Assembly: GCF_001514285.1 (NCBI RefSeq) | Contig: NZ_KQ949023.1 | Location: 620,001 to 684,000 of the forward strand | DNA length: 64,000 nucleotides | Reading direction: 5' to 3' | Source: Streptomyces sp. DSM 15324 | Lineage (GTDB): Bacteria; Actinomycetota; Actinomycetes; Streptomycetales; Streptomycetaceae | Notes under the pieces: generated by a model | Databases searched by the model: none | Told to the model about the DNA's origin: nothing | The model's input: the letters and a program-made list of their open reading frames with translations, nothing else | Program-made: the position numbers and the translations under genes | Shown: piece by piece, positions 36,873-47,351 of the stretch | How the letters are laid out: every line of letters starts with the position of its first letter | Position numbering within the stretch: the first letter of the stretch is position 1

Positions 36873-37063
36873 ACGTCGCACCCTTGCACTGTGTGATACG
36901 AGTGTCACGAGGTGCAACCATGATCGGTGAAGAACAGTGACAAACGCGGCCGATCTGCGGCGAGGAGTGGTATAGCGCACGTTTCGCCCCTTTGGTTCCC
37001 TCGGTCCCGCATACTGATACGGACCCACGCGACGGGAGCGGCTCGGCTAGGCTGCGGAGCACT

Positions 37064-38913
<1,850 letters not shown>

Positions 38914-38932
38914 CCGGTCTGACCGGCTGTTT

Positions 38933-38970
38933 CGGGGCCTTGACCGTCGTATACGGCGATCAAGGCCCCG
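38933..38970 (+). terminator. Hairpin terminator after leuA
   Basis: CGGGGCCTTGA (38933-38943) pairs perfectly with TCAAGGCCCCG (38960-38970), and an inner CCGT/ACGG extends the stem. It lies 20 bp after the leuA stop. There is no U-tract beyond a short mixed run, as is usual for Streptomyces terminators. Confidence 0.85.
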
Positions 38971-39097
38971 TCGCTTATCGGCCACCGTTCCGTGGAGGTC
39001 ACGGAAAGGTCTCGTCCTGGGTGCTGACTACGCCTCCCCCCTGTGGCTAACATCACGCAGACGTGGCGATGTTGCCGCGGGGTTACGGAGGTGCGAC

Positions 39098-39793
39098 GTG
39101 CTGCCAGGACGGGGACGAGACGGCCAGGTCACCAGGCTTGCCCGCATCCTGGGCACCCGCACCGCGTGGACACCCGTCGGGGACGGCGAGTTCTTCTGCC
39201 CCGGCTGCGGCGGCGACCGCAACTACCAGCGGCTGACCGGCCGCCGCAGATTCACCCTCCTCGGCCTGCCCGTCCTTTCGCGCGGCGAGACCGGCCCCGT
39301 CGTCGAGTGCGCGGCCTGCCGGTGCCAGTACGGCACCGACGCCCTCGACCACCCCACCACGACCCGCTTCTCCGCGATGCTCCGCGACGCCGTCCACACC
39401 GTCGCCCTCGCCGTCCTCTCTGCGGGCGGCACCTGCGCCCGCCCCTCCCTCGACACCGCCGCCGACGCGGTCCGTGCGGCCGGCTTCGCCGACTGCACCC
39501 GCGAACAGCTGGCCGCCCTCGTCGACGCCCTCGCCGCCGACACCGGCCGCACCTACGGCGAACCCTGCGGCGCCGGACTCGCCATAGAGCTCCACGAGGC
39601 CCTCGACCCCCTCGCCCCCCACCTCGCGCCCACCGGCCGCGAGGCGATCCTCCTCCAGGGCGCGCGCATCGCCCTCGCGGACGGCCCCTACACCCCCGCC
39701 GAACGCGAGGTCCTCGCCACGGTGGGCGCGGCCCTGACGATCGGTGCGGAGGAGGTCACCCGCCTGCTGGCGGCGGCGGGGACGCCCTCCTGA
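39098..39793 (+). CDS. TerB-like family protein with zinc ribbon
   Basis: This is a 231-residue cytosolic protein. The N-terminal part has a two-part zinc ribbon (FFCPGCGGDRNYQRL and VECAACRCQYG, CxxC...CxxC). The C-terminal all-helical domain resembles TerB, a tellurite-resistance-associated fold (TTTRFSAMLRDAVHTVALAV, ARIALADGPYTPAEREVLAT). TerB proteins are thought to work near membranes in stress responses and phage defence rather than only in tellurite resistance. No other ter genes are adjacent. GTG start at 39098 behind GGAG. Confidence 0.83.
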   Translation: MLPGRGRDGQVTRLARILGTRTAWTPVGDGEFFCPGCGGDRNYQRLTGRRRFTLLGLPVLSRGETGPVVECAACRCQYGTDALDHPTTTRFSAMLRDAVHTVALAVLSAGGTCARPSLDTAADAVRAAGFADCTREQLAALVDALAADTGRTYGEPCGAGLAIELHEALDPLAPHLAPTGREAILLQGARIALADGPYTPAEREVLATVGAALTIGAEEVTRLLAAAGTPS

Positions 39794-39900
39794 CCGCCGG
39801 GAGGCCGGTCGGGCGCCACCGGGACGGGCCCGCCGTCGTGGCGTACGGGCCGGGGGCGGTGGCGCCGGGGACGATGTGAGGAGCCGTCCAAGGAGCCGCG

Positions 39901-41079
39901 ATGACCCCGCTGAGCCGTGCCCTCCTCGCCGCCGCCGTGGTACTGACCTCCCTCGGCGCCGTCGGCCCGGCCGCCGCGACCGCCGGTCGTTGTACCTCCT
40001 CCGTGCCGTACGTCTCCGGCCGGGACGGCTACGCCTCCTACCGGATCCCCGCCGCCGTCAGCACCCGGCGCGGCACCCTCCTGGCCTTCGCCGAGGGGCG
40101 CCGGGACGGGCCCGGGGACACCGGGGACATCGACATCGTGCTCCGCCGCTCCACCGACGGCGGCTGCACCTGGGGCCCGCTGTCCGTGGTGGCCGCCGGG
40201 GACGGCGACACCCGGGGCAACCCGGCGCCGGTGGTCGACCCGCGCACCGGGACCGTGGTCCTGGTGAGCTGCGCCAACCCGGGCGCGGCGACCGAGGCGC
40301 AGATCATGCGCGGCGAGGCGCCGGGCCGCCGGGTGTACGTGCAGCACAGCGCGGACGACGGCCGCCGCTTCACCCCGCCGAGGGACATCACGGACGAGGT
40401 CCGGCTGCCGTCCTGGCGCTGGTACGCCACCGGCCCCGGCCATGCCCTCGCCCTCACCCGGGGCCCGCACCGGGGCCGGCTGGTCGTCCCCGCCGACCAC
40501 TCCGCCGCTCCGCCCGCCGGCTCCGCCGACACCGGCCGGGAGGCCCGCCACTACGGTGGCCACGCCCTGCTCAGCGATGACGGCGGCCGCAGCTGGCGGC
40601 TGGGCTTCGTCGACGCCGGCCACGACGGCACCGTCCACCCCAACGAGAGCACGGCCGCCCAACTGCCCGACGGCCGTGTCTACTTCAACGCCCGCAACCA
40701 GGGCGGCCGGGCGCCCGGCAACCGGGTGGACGCCGTCTCCGCGGACGGCGGCGAGACCCTGCTGCACCCCTACGCCCCGCAGCTCACCCTCGCCGACACC
40801 CCCGTCGTCCAGGGCAGCACGCTCCAGCTCCGGGGCCCCGGTGCCCCTTTGCTGTTCTCCGCCCCCTCCGACCCCACCGCCCGCCGCGCCCTCGCCGTCC
40901 GGCGCAGCACGGACGCCGGTTCGTCCTTCACCCGGGCGGTGACCCTCTCGGGGCTCCCCGCCGCCTACTCCGACCTGGTGCCGGTGGACACGCGGACGGT
41001 GGGGCTGCTGTACGAGACGGGGAGGGCGGGGCCGTACGAGACGATCGCGTTCCGCCGCCTGGACACGTCCGGCCTCTAG
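39901..41079 (+). CDS. Secreted exo-alpha-sialidase (GH33-like)
   Basis: This 392-residue secreted six-bladed propeller has a signal peptide (SRALLAAAVVLTSLGAVG, cleavage near AAATA). Sialidase marks are the YRIPAAV box with the first Arg of the triad, a catalytic-Asp-like GDTGDIDIVLRRS, and several Asp boxes (STDGGCTWG, SADDGRRF, SDDGGRSW, STDAGSSF). The C-terminal LLYETG contains the Glu that polarises the Tyr nucleophile. It would release terminal sialic acids outside the cell. No sialic-acid uptake genes are adjacent, so the substrate may be another nonulosonic or KDN-like sugar. Confidence 0.9.
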   Translation: MTPLSRALLAAAVVLTSLGAVGPAAATAGRCTSSVPYVSGRDGYASYRIPAAVSTRRGTLLAFAEGRRDGPGDTGDIDIVLRRSTDGGCTWGPLSVVAAGDGDTRGNPAPVVDPRTGTVVLVSCANPGAATEAQIMRGEAPGRRVYVQHSADDGRRFTPPRDITDEVRLPSWRWYATGPGHALALTRGPHRGRLVVPADHSAAPPAGSADTGREARHYGGHALLSDDGGRSWRLGFVDAGHDGTVHPNESTAAQLPDGRVYFNARNQGGRAPGNRVDAVSADGGETLLHPYAPQLTLADTPVVQGSTLQLRGPGAPLLFSAPSDPTARRALAVRRSTDAGSSFTRAVTLSGLPAAYSDLVPVDTRTVGLLYETGRAGPYETIAFRRLDTSGL

Positions 41080-41083
41080 CGCC

Positions 41084-42004
41084 CTACGGCAGGGCGCGGT
41101 CGTACGTCGTGTCGGTGTCGGAGTCGTAGACCCGCTTGCCGGCGGCGTCGTAGCCCATGACGTGCGGGGCGAGTTCGACCTGCTTGTCCAGGGTTCCGTA
41201 CGCGACGTACCAGCCATGGTCCAGCACGGCCGGGTCGACGGTGCTGTCGCCGTAGGTGACGGTGACCCGGGTGACCGACGCGTCGACGTAGCCGATGGCG
41301 GCCCAGCGGAACGGCAGCTTCCACTTCCCCTTGTCGATGACCGACTGCATGTACAGCTTGGCGGCGTTGGGGTCGGGCACGACCGGGCCCGCCTCCGGGG
41401 ACGCGGAGTCCCCGGTGCTGACATTGATGCCCTCGGACTTGCCGTCCTTGATCGTGCAGATCAGCCGGAACCCGCGGGAGCCGTCCTTGACCGCGACGAC
41501 ATGGAAGCCGTCGCCGGGGGCGTTGGAGTCGCCGGTGGCCTTCGCGGCGAGGATGATCCGCAGGTCCTCGGCCTCGACCGGGGTTCTGATGGCCGACCCC
41601 ACCCGCTCGGCCTTCAGGCAGTCCTTCAGCCCGGCGGCGGCCTGCGCGAAGGTGATGCCGTCGAGCAGCTGCGCGTCGCTCGCCGGCCGCGCGGGACCGG
41701 AGGACGGCTCCGCCGCAATCGGGCCGGCCGGGGCGCTGGCCGAGGTCATCGGCGCCGCCGTGTCGGCGCTCCGGTCCCCGTTCCCGCCGGCCCACGCGTA
41801 GGCCCCGACGGGCACGACGGTCAGTGCGACCAGCGCCGCTCCCACCGCCGTCATCCGGCGCCGTCGTTCCGCCAAGCCCTGCCTCCTGATCGCCGGGTAG
41901 GGGGCCGGTGCGGGGCGGACGATGTCGGCGTCCCGTACCAGCAGCTCCCGCAACTGCCGCTCGAACACCTCGTCAGCCCCGTCGGTGTGCCGCTCGCCGT
42001 TCAC
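41084..42004 (-). CDS. Single-pass membrane protein co-encoded with an ECF sigma factor
   Basis: This 306-residue protein has a cytosolic N-terminus (about 50 residues, VFERQLRELLVRDADIVRP). One membrane helix (MTAVGAALVALTVVPVGAYA) is followed by a Ser/Ala/Pro-rich linker and an extracellular domain of about 190 residues with two Cys (GLKDCLKAER and FRLICTIKDG). It starts with GTG inside the stop codon of the sigma-factor gene. The arrangement is that of an anti-sigma or sensor partner, but the zinc anti-sigma motif HxxxCxxC is absent. Function is inferred from context only. Confidence 0.8.
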   Translation of the reverse strand: MNGERHTDGADEVFERQLRELLVRDADIVRPAPAPYPAIRRQGLAERRRRMTAVGAALVALTVVPVGAYAWAGGNGDRSADTAAPMTSASAPAGPIAAEPSSGPARPASDAQLLDGITFAQAAAGLKDCLKAERVGSAIRTPVEAEDLRIILAAKATGDSNAPGDGFHVVAVKDGSRGFRLICTIKDGKSEGINVSTGDSASPEAGPVVPDPNAAKLYMQSVIDKGKWKLPFRWAAIGYVDASVTRVTVTYGDSTVDPAVLDHGWYVAYGTLDKQVELAPHVMGYDAAGKRVYDSDTDTTYDRALP

Positions 42005-42528
42005 CTGGTGCCTCCCTGCCCCGAGACCGCGTGGCTGGGTGCCAGTCCCGGATATGCGCGCAACTTCGCCAGCCCCTTGGACGCCTGGCTCTTGACCGTG
42101 CCCGGAGAGCAGCCGAGCACCTCGGCGACCTCTGCCTCCGAGAGGTCCTCCCAGTACCGCAGGACGACCACGGCCCGCTGCCTCTTGGGCAGCTGGGCCA
42201 GCCCGGCCATCAGGGAGCCGCGCTCCTCCACCCGCCCGGTGACCTCGTCCCGCCCCGCCCGGTCCGGCGGGGCCGCGGTCAGCGCCTCGGTGACCCGCCG
42301 CTTGCGGAACCGGTCGCTGTTGCAGCTGACCAGCATCCGCCGGACGTACGCCTCCGGGTTGTCGGTGCGCGCGATCCGCTTCCACGAGCGGTACGCCTTG
42401 GCCAGCGCGGTCTGCGTCAGATCCTCCGCGTGGTGGACGTCCCCCGTGAGCAGATACGCGGTCCGCACCAGCCGGGACCACCGCGCTCTGACGAACTCCT
42501 GGAACCGATCCTCTAGTTCGGCCTGCAT
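42001..42528 (-). CDS. SigE-family ECF RNA polymerase sigma factor
   Basis: This 175-residue ECF sigma factor of the Streptomyces SigE-type family (ECF41/42-unrelated, short form) has region 2 starting FQEFVRARWSRLVRTAYLLT with the core-binding DVHHAEDLTQTALAKAY. Region 4 carries LPKRQRAVVVLRYWEDLSEA, then VAEVLGCSPGTVKSQASKGL as the -35 recognition helix-turn-helix. Its stop overlaps the start of the membrane partner gene by four bases, so the pair is co-translated. The intergenic region upstream faces the PTP-like gene. Confidence 0.92.
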   Translation of the reverse strand: MQAELEDRFQEFVRARWSRLVRTAYLLTGDVHHAEDLTQTALAKAYRSWKRIARTDNPEAYVRRMLVSCNSDRFRKRRVTEALTAAPPDRAGRDEVTGRVEERGSLMAGLAQLPKRQRAVVVLRYWEDLSEAEVAEVLGCSPGTVKSQASKGLAKLRAYPGLAPSHAVSGQGGTR

Positions 42529-42608
42529 CAAGCACCCTCCTCGCCCTCCAGACCACCGGCCGGGGGGAATCGGTTGCCTGTGCGGGTGGGGAAGGTTTGG
42601 ATGGGGGG

Positions 42609-43070
42609 ATGGAGGAATCCTCGGAGCCGGCCGGGGGCTGGCGGGCCGGTGAGCCCGGTGTGCTGGTGCTGCCGTCGGGGCGGACCGTGCGGGGGCGCGG
42701 GCTGCGGCGGGAGCTGGATCCGGCGGCGCCGCCGCCGTCGTACGGGATCTATCTGCTCGGCAAGCAGCCGCCGCCGACGCCCTGGGAGGGGCGCTGGGTG
42801 CGCTGGCCGGACTTCCGGCTGCCCGCGGACCCCGCCGACGCCCGCGCCGCGTTCGCGCAGGCGTGGCGGCGGGCGGCGCACGAGCGGGTGGAGGTCGCCT
42901 GCGGCGGCGGGCGCGGGCGGACCGGGACGGCGCTGGCCTGTCTGGCGGTGCTGGACGGCGTACCGGCGGCGCAGGCCGTGGGGTTCGTGCGCCGGTACTA
43001 CGACCGGCACGCGGTGGAGACACCGTGGCAGCGGCGTTTCGTACGGCGGTTCACAGCGTCAGCGACATGA
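42609..43070 (+). CDS. Protein-tyrosine-phosphatase-like protein
   Basis: This 153-residue protein has a C-terminal phosphatase-loop-like motif CGGGRGRTGTALA matching C-x5-R-(S/T), preceded by ARAAFAQAWRRAAHERVEVA, where the usual His before Cys is replaced by Ala. A WPDFRLPADP segment takes the place of the general-acid loop (WPDxG in PTPs), with Asp present. It could be a small dual-specificity phosphatase or an inactive relative. I chose ATG 42609; a TTG at 42597 is also in frame. It overlaps the convergent GNAT gene by 20 bases. Confidence 0.78.
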   Translation: MEESSEPAGGWRAGEPGVLVLPSGRTVRGRGLRRELDPAAPPPSYGIYLLGKQPPPTPWEGRWVRWPDFRLPADPADARAAFAQAWRRAAHERVEVACGGGRGRTGTALACLAVLDGVPAAQAVGFVRRYYDRHAVETPWQRRFVRRFTASAT

Positions 43071-43605
43071 GCAGCCGGTCCTCGCCGGGACCGAAGTAGT
43101 CCTTGCGGGGACCGCCGGGGTCCGGGGCGAAGCCCAGGGAGAGGTAGAGGGCGACGGCCTTCTCGTTGCCGGGCTCCACGGAGAGCCAGACGGAGTGGGT
43201 GCCCTGGACGCGCAGACGGCTGAGGATCCCCGTCATGAGCTGCCGGCCCAGGCCCCGTCCGCGCAGGGCGGGGGCGATGGCGAGGCTGAGGATCCAGCTC
43301 TGCGCCTCGTGCGGCGAGGTGGCGAGCACATAGCCGTGCACCTCGCTGTCCTCCTCCACGAGGAGCAGGAAGTCGGGGAACGCGGTGATGAGTTGGCGCA
43401 GCACGAAGAACGGGTAGGGACCGTGGGGGAAGGCCTGTTCGTCGAGGCGCGCCAGGTTCGGCAGGTCGTCCTCGGTGGCCCTCCGGATCCGTAACCGCGT
43501 TCTCCCCGGCACCTGGCCGATCGTCGGACCGATGGTCGGACCGGTGGCCGGACCGGTGGCGGGACCGGTGGTCGACCGGAAATGATCTCCGGGATGTGGA
43601 GTCAT
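43051..43605 (-). CDS. GNAT family N-acetyltransferase
   Basis: This 184-residue acetyltransferase has the acetyl-CoA pyrophosphate loop LRGRGLGRQLM (Q/RxxGxG/A), preceded by SLAIAPA, and a C-terminal NEKAVALYLSLGFAPDPGG motif shared with RimI-like enzymes. The acceptor is unknown. The N-terminus carries a TGPA/TGPT/IGPT tetrapeptide repeat (about residues 13-30) encoded by a short GGACCGGT-type DNA repeat, so the true start may lie downstream of it. It overlaps the convergent PTP-like gene at its 3' end. Confidence 0.9.
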   Translation of the reverse strand: MTPHPGDHFRSTTGPATGPATGPTIGPTIGQVPGRTRLRIRRATEDDLPNLARLDEQAFPHGPYPFFVLRQLITAFPDFLLLVEEDSEVHGYVLATSPHEAQSWILSLAIAPALRGRGLGRQLMTGILSRLRVQGTHSVWLSVEPGNEKAVALYLSLGFAPDPGGPRKDYFGPGEDRLLMSLTL

Positions 43606-43738
43606 GTCGTCCCCTTGTGAATGTCGACATATCGAATTGGGGCCTTGTGTGATTTCCGTACCCGATCTCCATCATTGGCCAGGTGTATCCCCGCCTTCAA
43701 GACCCCCGCGCGTTGGTAGACTTACGGTAAGGTGAACC

Positions 43739-44512
43739 ATGACTTCTGGGACCACCGCCGATTCCAAACTGAACGCCGACGTGCGCTGGGACGACTTCGA
43801 CCCCCAGGCGTACATCGGGCGCAACTACCTCCACATGCAGGCGGTGGACAAGGAGATCGTCTCCCGGGTGCGGGACCACTTCGGTGATCATTTCCGGGGG
43901 AGCGGCAGAGTCCCCTCCGGTATTGACGTCGGCGCCGGCCCCAATCTCTATCCCGCGCTCGCCATGCTCCCCTGGTGCGACCGGATCACGCTCCTGGAGC
44001 GGTCCGCCCGCAATCTCGCCTACCTCGGCGGCCAGATCGCCGAGTACGACCCGCACTGGGACCAGTTCTGGGACGTCCTGTGCGAGGACCCGGCCTACGC
44101 CGAACTCGACGTCACCCCCCGGGTCCGTTTCAAGGAAGCCGTCCAGCAGCCCGAACCCGGCAGCCTCTTCGACCTCTGCTCCGACACCCGCCGCTGGGAT
44201 CTCGGCACGATGTTCTTCGTCGCCGAGTCCATCACCACCTCGCTCGACGAGTTCCAGCGCGGCGTGGGCTGTTTCATGAGCGCCCTGAATCCGGGCGCGC
44301 CCTTCGCCGCCGCATTCATGGAGCATTCCCGGGGATATCGCGTCGGTGAGGTGGATTTCCCGGCCACCCATGAAATCGACGACGAAAAAGTCGAGAGCGC
44401 ACTCGCTCCTTTCACGCAGGACGCGAAGATGTACCACTTCGACGATCCGGGTCATCTCGTGCGCGACGGATACGAGGGGATGATTCTGGTCTGCGGCCGC
44501 CGGAAAGAATGA
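43739..44512 (+). CDS. SCO2525-type SAM-dependent methyltransferase
   Basis: This 257-residue class I methyltransferase resembles the NNMT/PNMT/TEMT group. The SAM-binding motif I is GIDVGAGPNLYPALAMLPWC, with the acidic TLLERSARNLAYL strand following. A GTMFFVAESITTSLDEFQRG segment matches motif IV/V of this group. It is the first gene of a five-gene set that matches the conserved Streptomyces SCO2525 to SCO2521 series. The methyl acceptor is unknown. An AAGGTG ribosome site lies five bases before the ATG. A 46-bp gap separates it from the next gene. Confidence 0.88.
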   Translation: MTSGTTADSKLNADVRWDDFDPQAYIGRNYLHMQAVDKEIVSRVRDHFGDHFRGSGRVPSGIDVGAGPNLYPALAMLPWCDRITLLERSARNLAYLGGQIAEYDPHWDQFWDVLCEDPAYAELDVTPRVRFKEAVQQPEPGSLFDLCSDTRRWDLGTMFFVAESITTSLDEFQRGVGCFMSALNPGAPFAAAFMEHSRGYRVGEVDFPATHEIDDEKVESALAPFTQDAKMYHFDDPGHLVRDGYEGMILVCGRRKE

Positions 44513-44558
44513 CCACGGGGGCAGCGGAATTCCGTAGGGACCGGCCTGTGCGAGGGGA

Positions 44559-46427
44559 ATGGGCATGCAGATCAAGCCGAGACAGAATCTGCTCGAGGTG
44601 TGGCAGGCCATCGCCCGCCATTCCTTCGACGACGGCACCTGGAACTGGGGCGAATGGGGCGGCCTCAGCAGCGTCGCCGACGCCGAGCGACTGCTCTGCC
44701 TGCTCTACCCGGCCACCGAGATCGAGCCCTTCCGCCTGGACGACCCCGACACCACCCAGCTCGACGTGGAGCGGTCCCTGCGCCATGCGGGCGACTCCAG
44801 CCAGATCCCCGCGAACCTCGTGGAGATCCTCGGCGACTTCATGGAGAAGCACCGCGGCGAGGAGGGCCCCACGTTCGCGGGCGGCTACTACTTCGCACCC
44901 GAGGACCCCGGCCTCGAACTCTCCAAGGAACAGCGGGAGGTCGGCGTCGTCGACTCCTACTCCATGTCGATCACGCTGTGCCTGGCCACCCTCGGCTTCC
45001 TCAAGGTGTACCGCGGCAAGACCCGCCGCGCCTCCACCCTCGCCCGTATCGACAAGCTCCGCGAGGAGACCAGCACCCGGCTCACCGCCGCCATGGTCAG
45101 CCTGCTGCGCTCCTTCACGGTCAACGTCGTCGACATCACCTCCGACCAGGGGCAGGCGCTCGCCCGCCTCCTCGGCCGCGGCCGGCTCTCCGACCGGCAG
45201 GTCCTCGCCCGCTTCCAGGACCGCTTCAAGTCCCTGCGCGCCCTCATCACCGAGAGCGTCACCCTCGGCCTCGACGGCGACGTCACCGACGAACTGCGCA
45301 ACGAGAACCGCCTCTTCGAGTGCGGCTGGGCCTGGACCCTGGTGAAGGGCGCCCCCGAGATCGAGGTCGAACCGGCCACCGCCCAGGGCATCGGCAAACA
45401 GCCCGAGGGCGTCGCCCGCGCCGTGCCCTACCTGTACTTCACCGTCGTCGCCCTCGACGGCATCCCCGACCTGTCCTCCGAGCGCACCCTCGTCCTCGGT
45501 CTGCTCACCGCCGAACAGCAGAAGCTCGCCGACGCGCTGCGGCTGCGCTGGGAGATCACCCAGCAGTACTGGTCCGCCATCGCCCGCTTCGACGACGCCA
45601 CCTGGCCGCTGGAGGAGATCCCCTGGCGCACCACGCTCCAGCAGCTGGAGTCCGAGTACTTCTCCCTGTCCGTCGCCTCCATCCTCGTCCACGACCTGGT
45701 CCGCCGGCGCGCCACCGACGACGACCTCACCCGCACGGTCGCCGTGATGGAACGGCTCGCCGACCGCGGCCGCATCACCAGCCGCCCCACCCGTGAGGAC
45801 CCGGCGGTCGGCCTGCACAACCCCGGCGTCACCCTGCCGCTGCTGGGCAGCGAGAAGATCGGCCCCGCCATGAAGTGGACCATGGGCGACTTCTCCGCAC
45901 AGCTGCTCAAACGGACCCTGCAACTGTGCGCGCTGTCCAGGAACATCGCCTCGCAGGACCGGCTGCTGCGGCTCGCCGAGAGCATCCTCGACCACCTCTG
46001 GGCCCGCCGCATCACCGACGGCGACGGCGTCGGCCTCTGGGACAACGTGCACGCCGTGTACCCCGAGTTCCCGGTCCGTGAAGGGCCGTTGTCCTGGAGC
46101 ATGACCGAGCGCATCACCGAGTGCATGGTCGTCGCGCGCGGCCTCTACACCCAGAACCCGATCCGCAGCAGCGAGATGACCACCCTCGCCCAGGCCGCGA
46201 TCAGCGAGGCATCCCACCTCTTCGGCAAGGAGCAGCTGGAGCAGCCCGCGCCCGCCCCGAGGAGCCCCCAGGCCGAACAGGTGCGGGCCATCGAGGCCGA
46301 CCTGCGGCGCGCCCGCGAACTCCTCGACAAACAGCCCGGAACCTCCCACTCCCTGGCTCTCGGCGTCCTCGCCCGGCTCTACGAACTCGACCGGGCCCGG
46401 AGCGACTCCGGCCCCGGGGGGGTGTGA
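44559..46427 (+). CDS. SCO2524-type protein of unknown function
   Basis: This 622-residue soluble, mostly alpha-helical protein has no signal peptide or membrane segment. It begins MQIKPRQNLLEVWQAIARHS and has a helical core with LSDRQVLARFQDRFKSLRAL and EKIGPAMKWTMGDFSAQLLK. The C-terminal helical tail is rich in charged residues (VRAIEADLRRARELLDKQ). I recognise it from gene order as the SCO2524 family. No catalytic motif is visible; it may be a scaffold or regulatory partner of the P-loop protein encoded next. Confidence 0.85.
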   Translation: MGMQIKPRQNLLEVWQAIARHSFDDGTWNWGEWGGLSSVADAERLLCLLYPATEIEPFRLDDPDTTQLDVERSLRHAGDSSQIPANLVEILGDFMEKHRGEEGPTFAGGYYFAPEDPGLELSKEQREVGVVDSYSMSITLCLATLGFLKVYRGKTRRASTLARIDKLREETSTRLTAAMVSLLRSFTVNVVDITSDQGQALARLLGRGRLSDRQVLARFQDRFKSLRALITESVTLGLDGDVTDELRNENRLFECGWAWTLVKGAPEIEVEPATAQGIGKQPEGVARAVPYLYFTVVALDGIPDLSSERTLVLGLLTAEQQKLADALRLRWEITQQYWSAIARFDDATWPLEEIPWRTTLQQLESEYFSLSVASILVHDLVRRRATDDDLTRTVAVMERLADRGRITSRPTREDPAVGLHNPGVTLPLLGSEKIGPAMKWTMGDFSAQLLKRTLQLCALSRNIASQDRLLRLAESILDHLWARRITDGDGVGLWDNVHAVYPEFPVREGPLSWSMTERITECMVVARGLYTQNPIRSSEMTTLAQAAISEASHLFGKEQLEQPAPAPRSPQAEQVRAIEADLRRARELLDKQPGTSHSLALGVLARLYELDRARSDSGPGGV

Positions 46428-46430
46428 TCC

Positions 46431-47351
46431 GTGCTCGTGTTCGCCGCCTCCGACAAGGGAGGCACGGGCCGCTCCGTGACGAGCGCCAACCTCGCCTACC
46501 ACCTGGCCCTCGGCGGTGACTCCGTCTGCTACCTGGACTTCGACTTCGGCTCCCCGACCGCCGCCGCCGTGTTCGACCTGCCCGACGTGCTCACCGAGGC
46601 CGAGGGGCGCGGGCTGCACTCCTACCTCCAGGGCAAGACCGGCACCCCCCTGCGGGTCGACGTCTGGGCCCGCACCGAACACCCCGACCTGCGCAGCAGG
46701 CCCGGCGGCTCCGGCCGGCTCGTCCTGCTGCCCGGCGACCGCACCGGCGGCGAATTCGTCACCGACGAGGAGAACCTGCACCGCTGCGTCGATCTGATCC
46801 TCGGTCTGAAACGCGAATTCGACGTCATCATCGTCGACCTGAGCGCCGGACGCAGTTATGCGATGGACCTCGCCCTGGTCGCCACCTCCCCCCACGGCGG
46901 ACTCGGCCGGCTCAAGACCCGCTGGCTCGTGTATCACCGCTGGACCCGACAGCATGTGATGGCCGCCGCCGAACTCGTGTACGGGAAACAGGGAATCGTG
47001 CAGGCCGGTATAGCCATGGGGCACCGGCCGGACGCGCTCAACGGCTCGACCCGCTTCGTCCGGGCCGCCGTACCCGATCTCGAGTCGCCCCTGTGGTCAC
47101 AGGTCTCGCCCGCGCAGTACGCCTGGATGCGCAAGTGCGACAAGGAACTCGAACAACTCGCCGCGGCCCGCGGAATCGGCAAGACCCGGGTCCTGGCCTC
47201 CATTCCGCTGGAACCCGTCCTGCAATGGCAGGAACGCCTCATCACCGACGAGGACGTGCACGACCGCAGGATCGCCAACAACGAGACCTGGCAGGCCATG
47301 GGAGATCTCGCCCAGCGGGTGAGCGACGACACGTTCTGGGGGGAGTTGTGA
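46431..47351 (+). CDS. SCO2523-type variant P-loop (MinD/ParA-like) protein
   Basis: This 306-residue SIMIBI-class protein begins MLVFAASDKGGTGRSVTSAN. The deviant Walker A KGGTGRS keeps the signature Lys9 of ParA/MinD proteins, but the canonical phosphate-binding Lys is Arg14. The switch-like YLDFDFGSPTAAAVFDLP and VIIVDLSAGRSYAMDLALV follow the MinD pattern. Nucleotide binding or hydrolysis may thus be altered or lost. A GTG start follows three bases after the SCO2524-type stop, and its own stop overlaps the next gene, so the block is one transcript. Confidence 0.88.
   Translation: MLVFAASDKGGTGRSVTSANLAYHLALGGDSVCYLDFDFGSPTAAAVFDLPDVLTEAEGRGLHSYLQGKTGTPLRVDVWARTEHPDLRSRPGGSGRLVLLPGDRTGGEFVTDEENLHRCVDLILGLKREFDVIIVDLSAGRSYAMDLALVATSPHGGLGRLKTRWLVYHRWTRQHVMAAAELVYGKQGIVQAGIAMGHRPDALNGSTRFVRAAVPDLESPLWSQVSPAQYAWMRKCDKELEQLAAARGIGKTRVLASIPLEPVLQWQERLITDEDVHDRRIANNETWQAMGDLAQRVSDDTFWGEL

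Noticed and set aside
44412..47024. 870-codon reverse frame opposite the SCO2525-SCO2523 genes
   Set aside because: Shadow frame: low-complexity Gly/Asp/Val-rich, no family, while the forward genes overlap neatly and match a conserved series.
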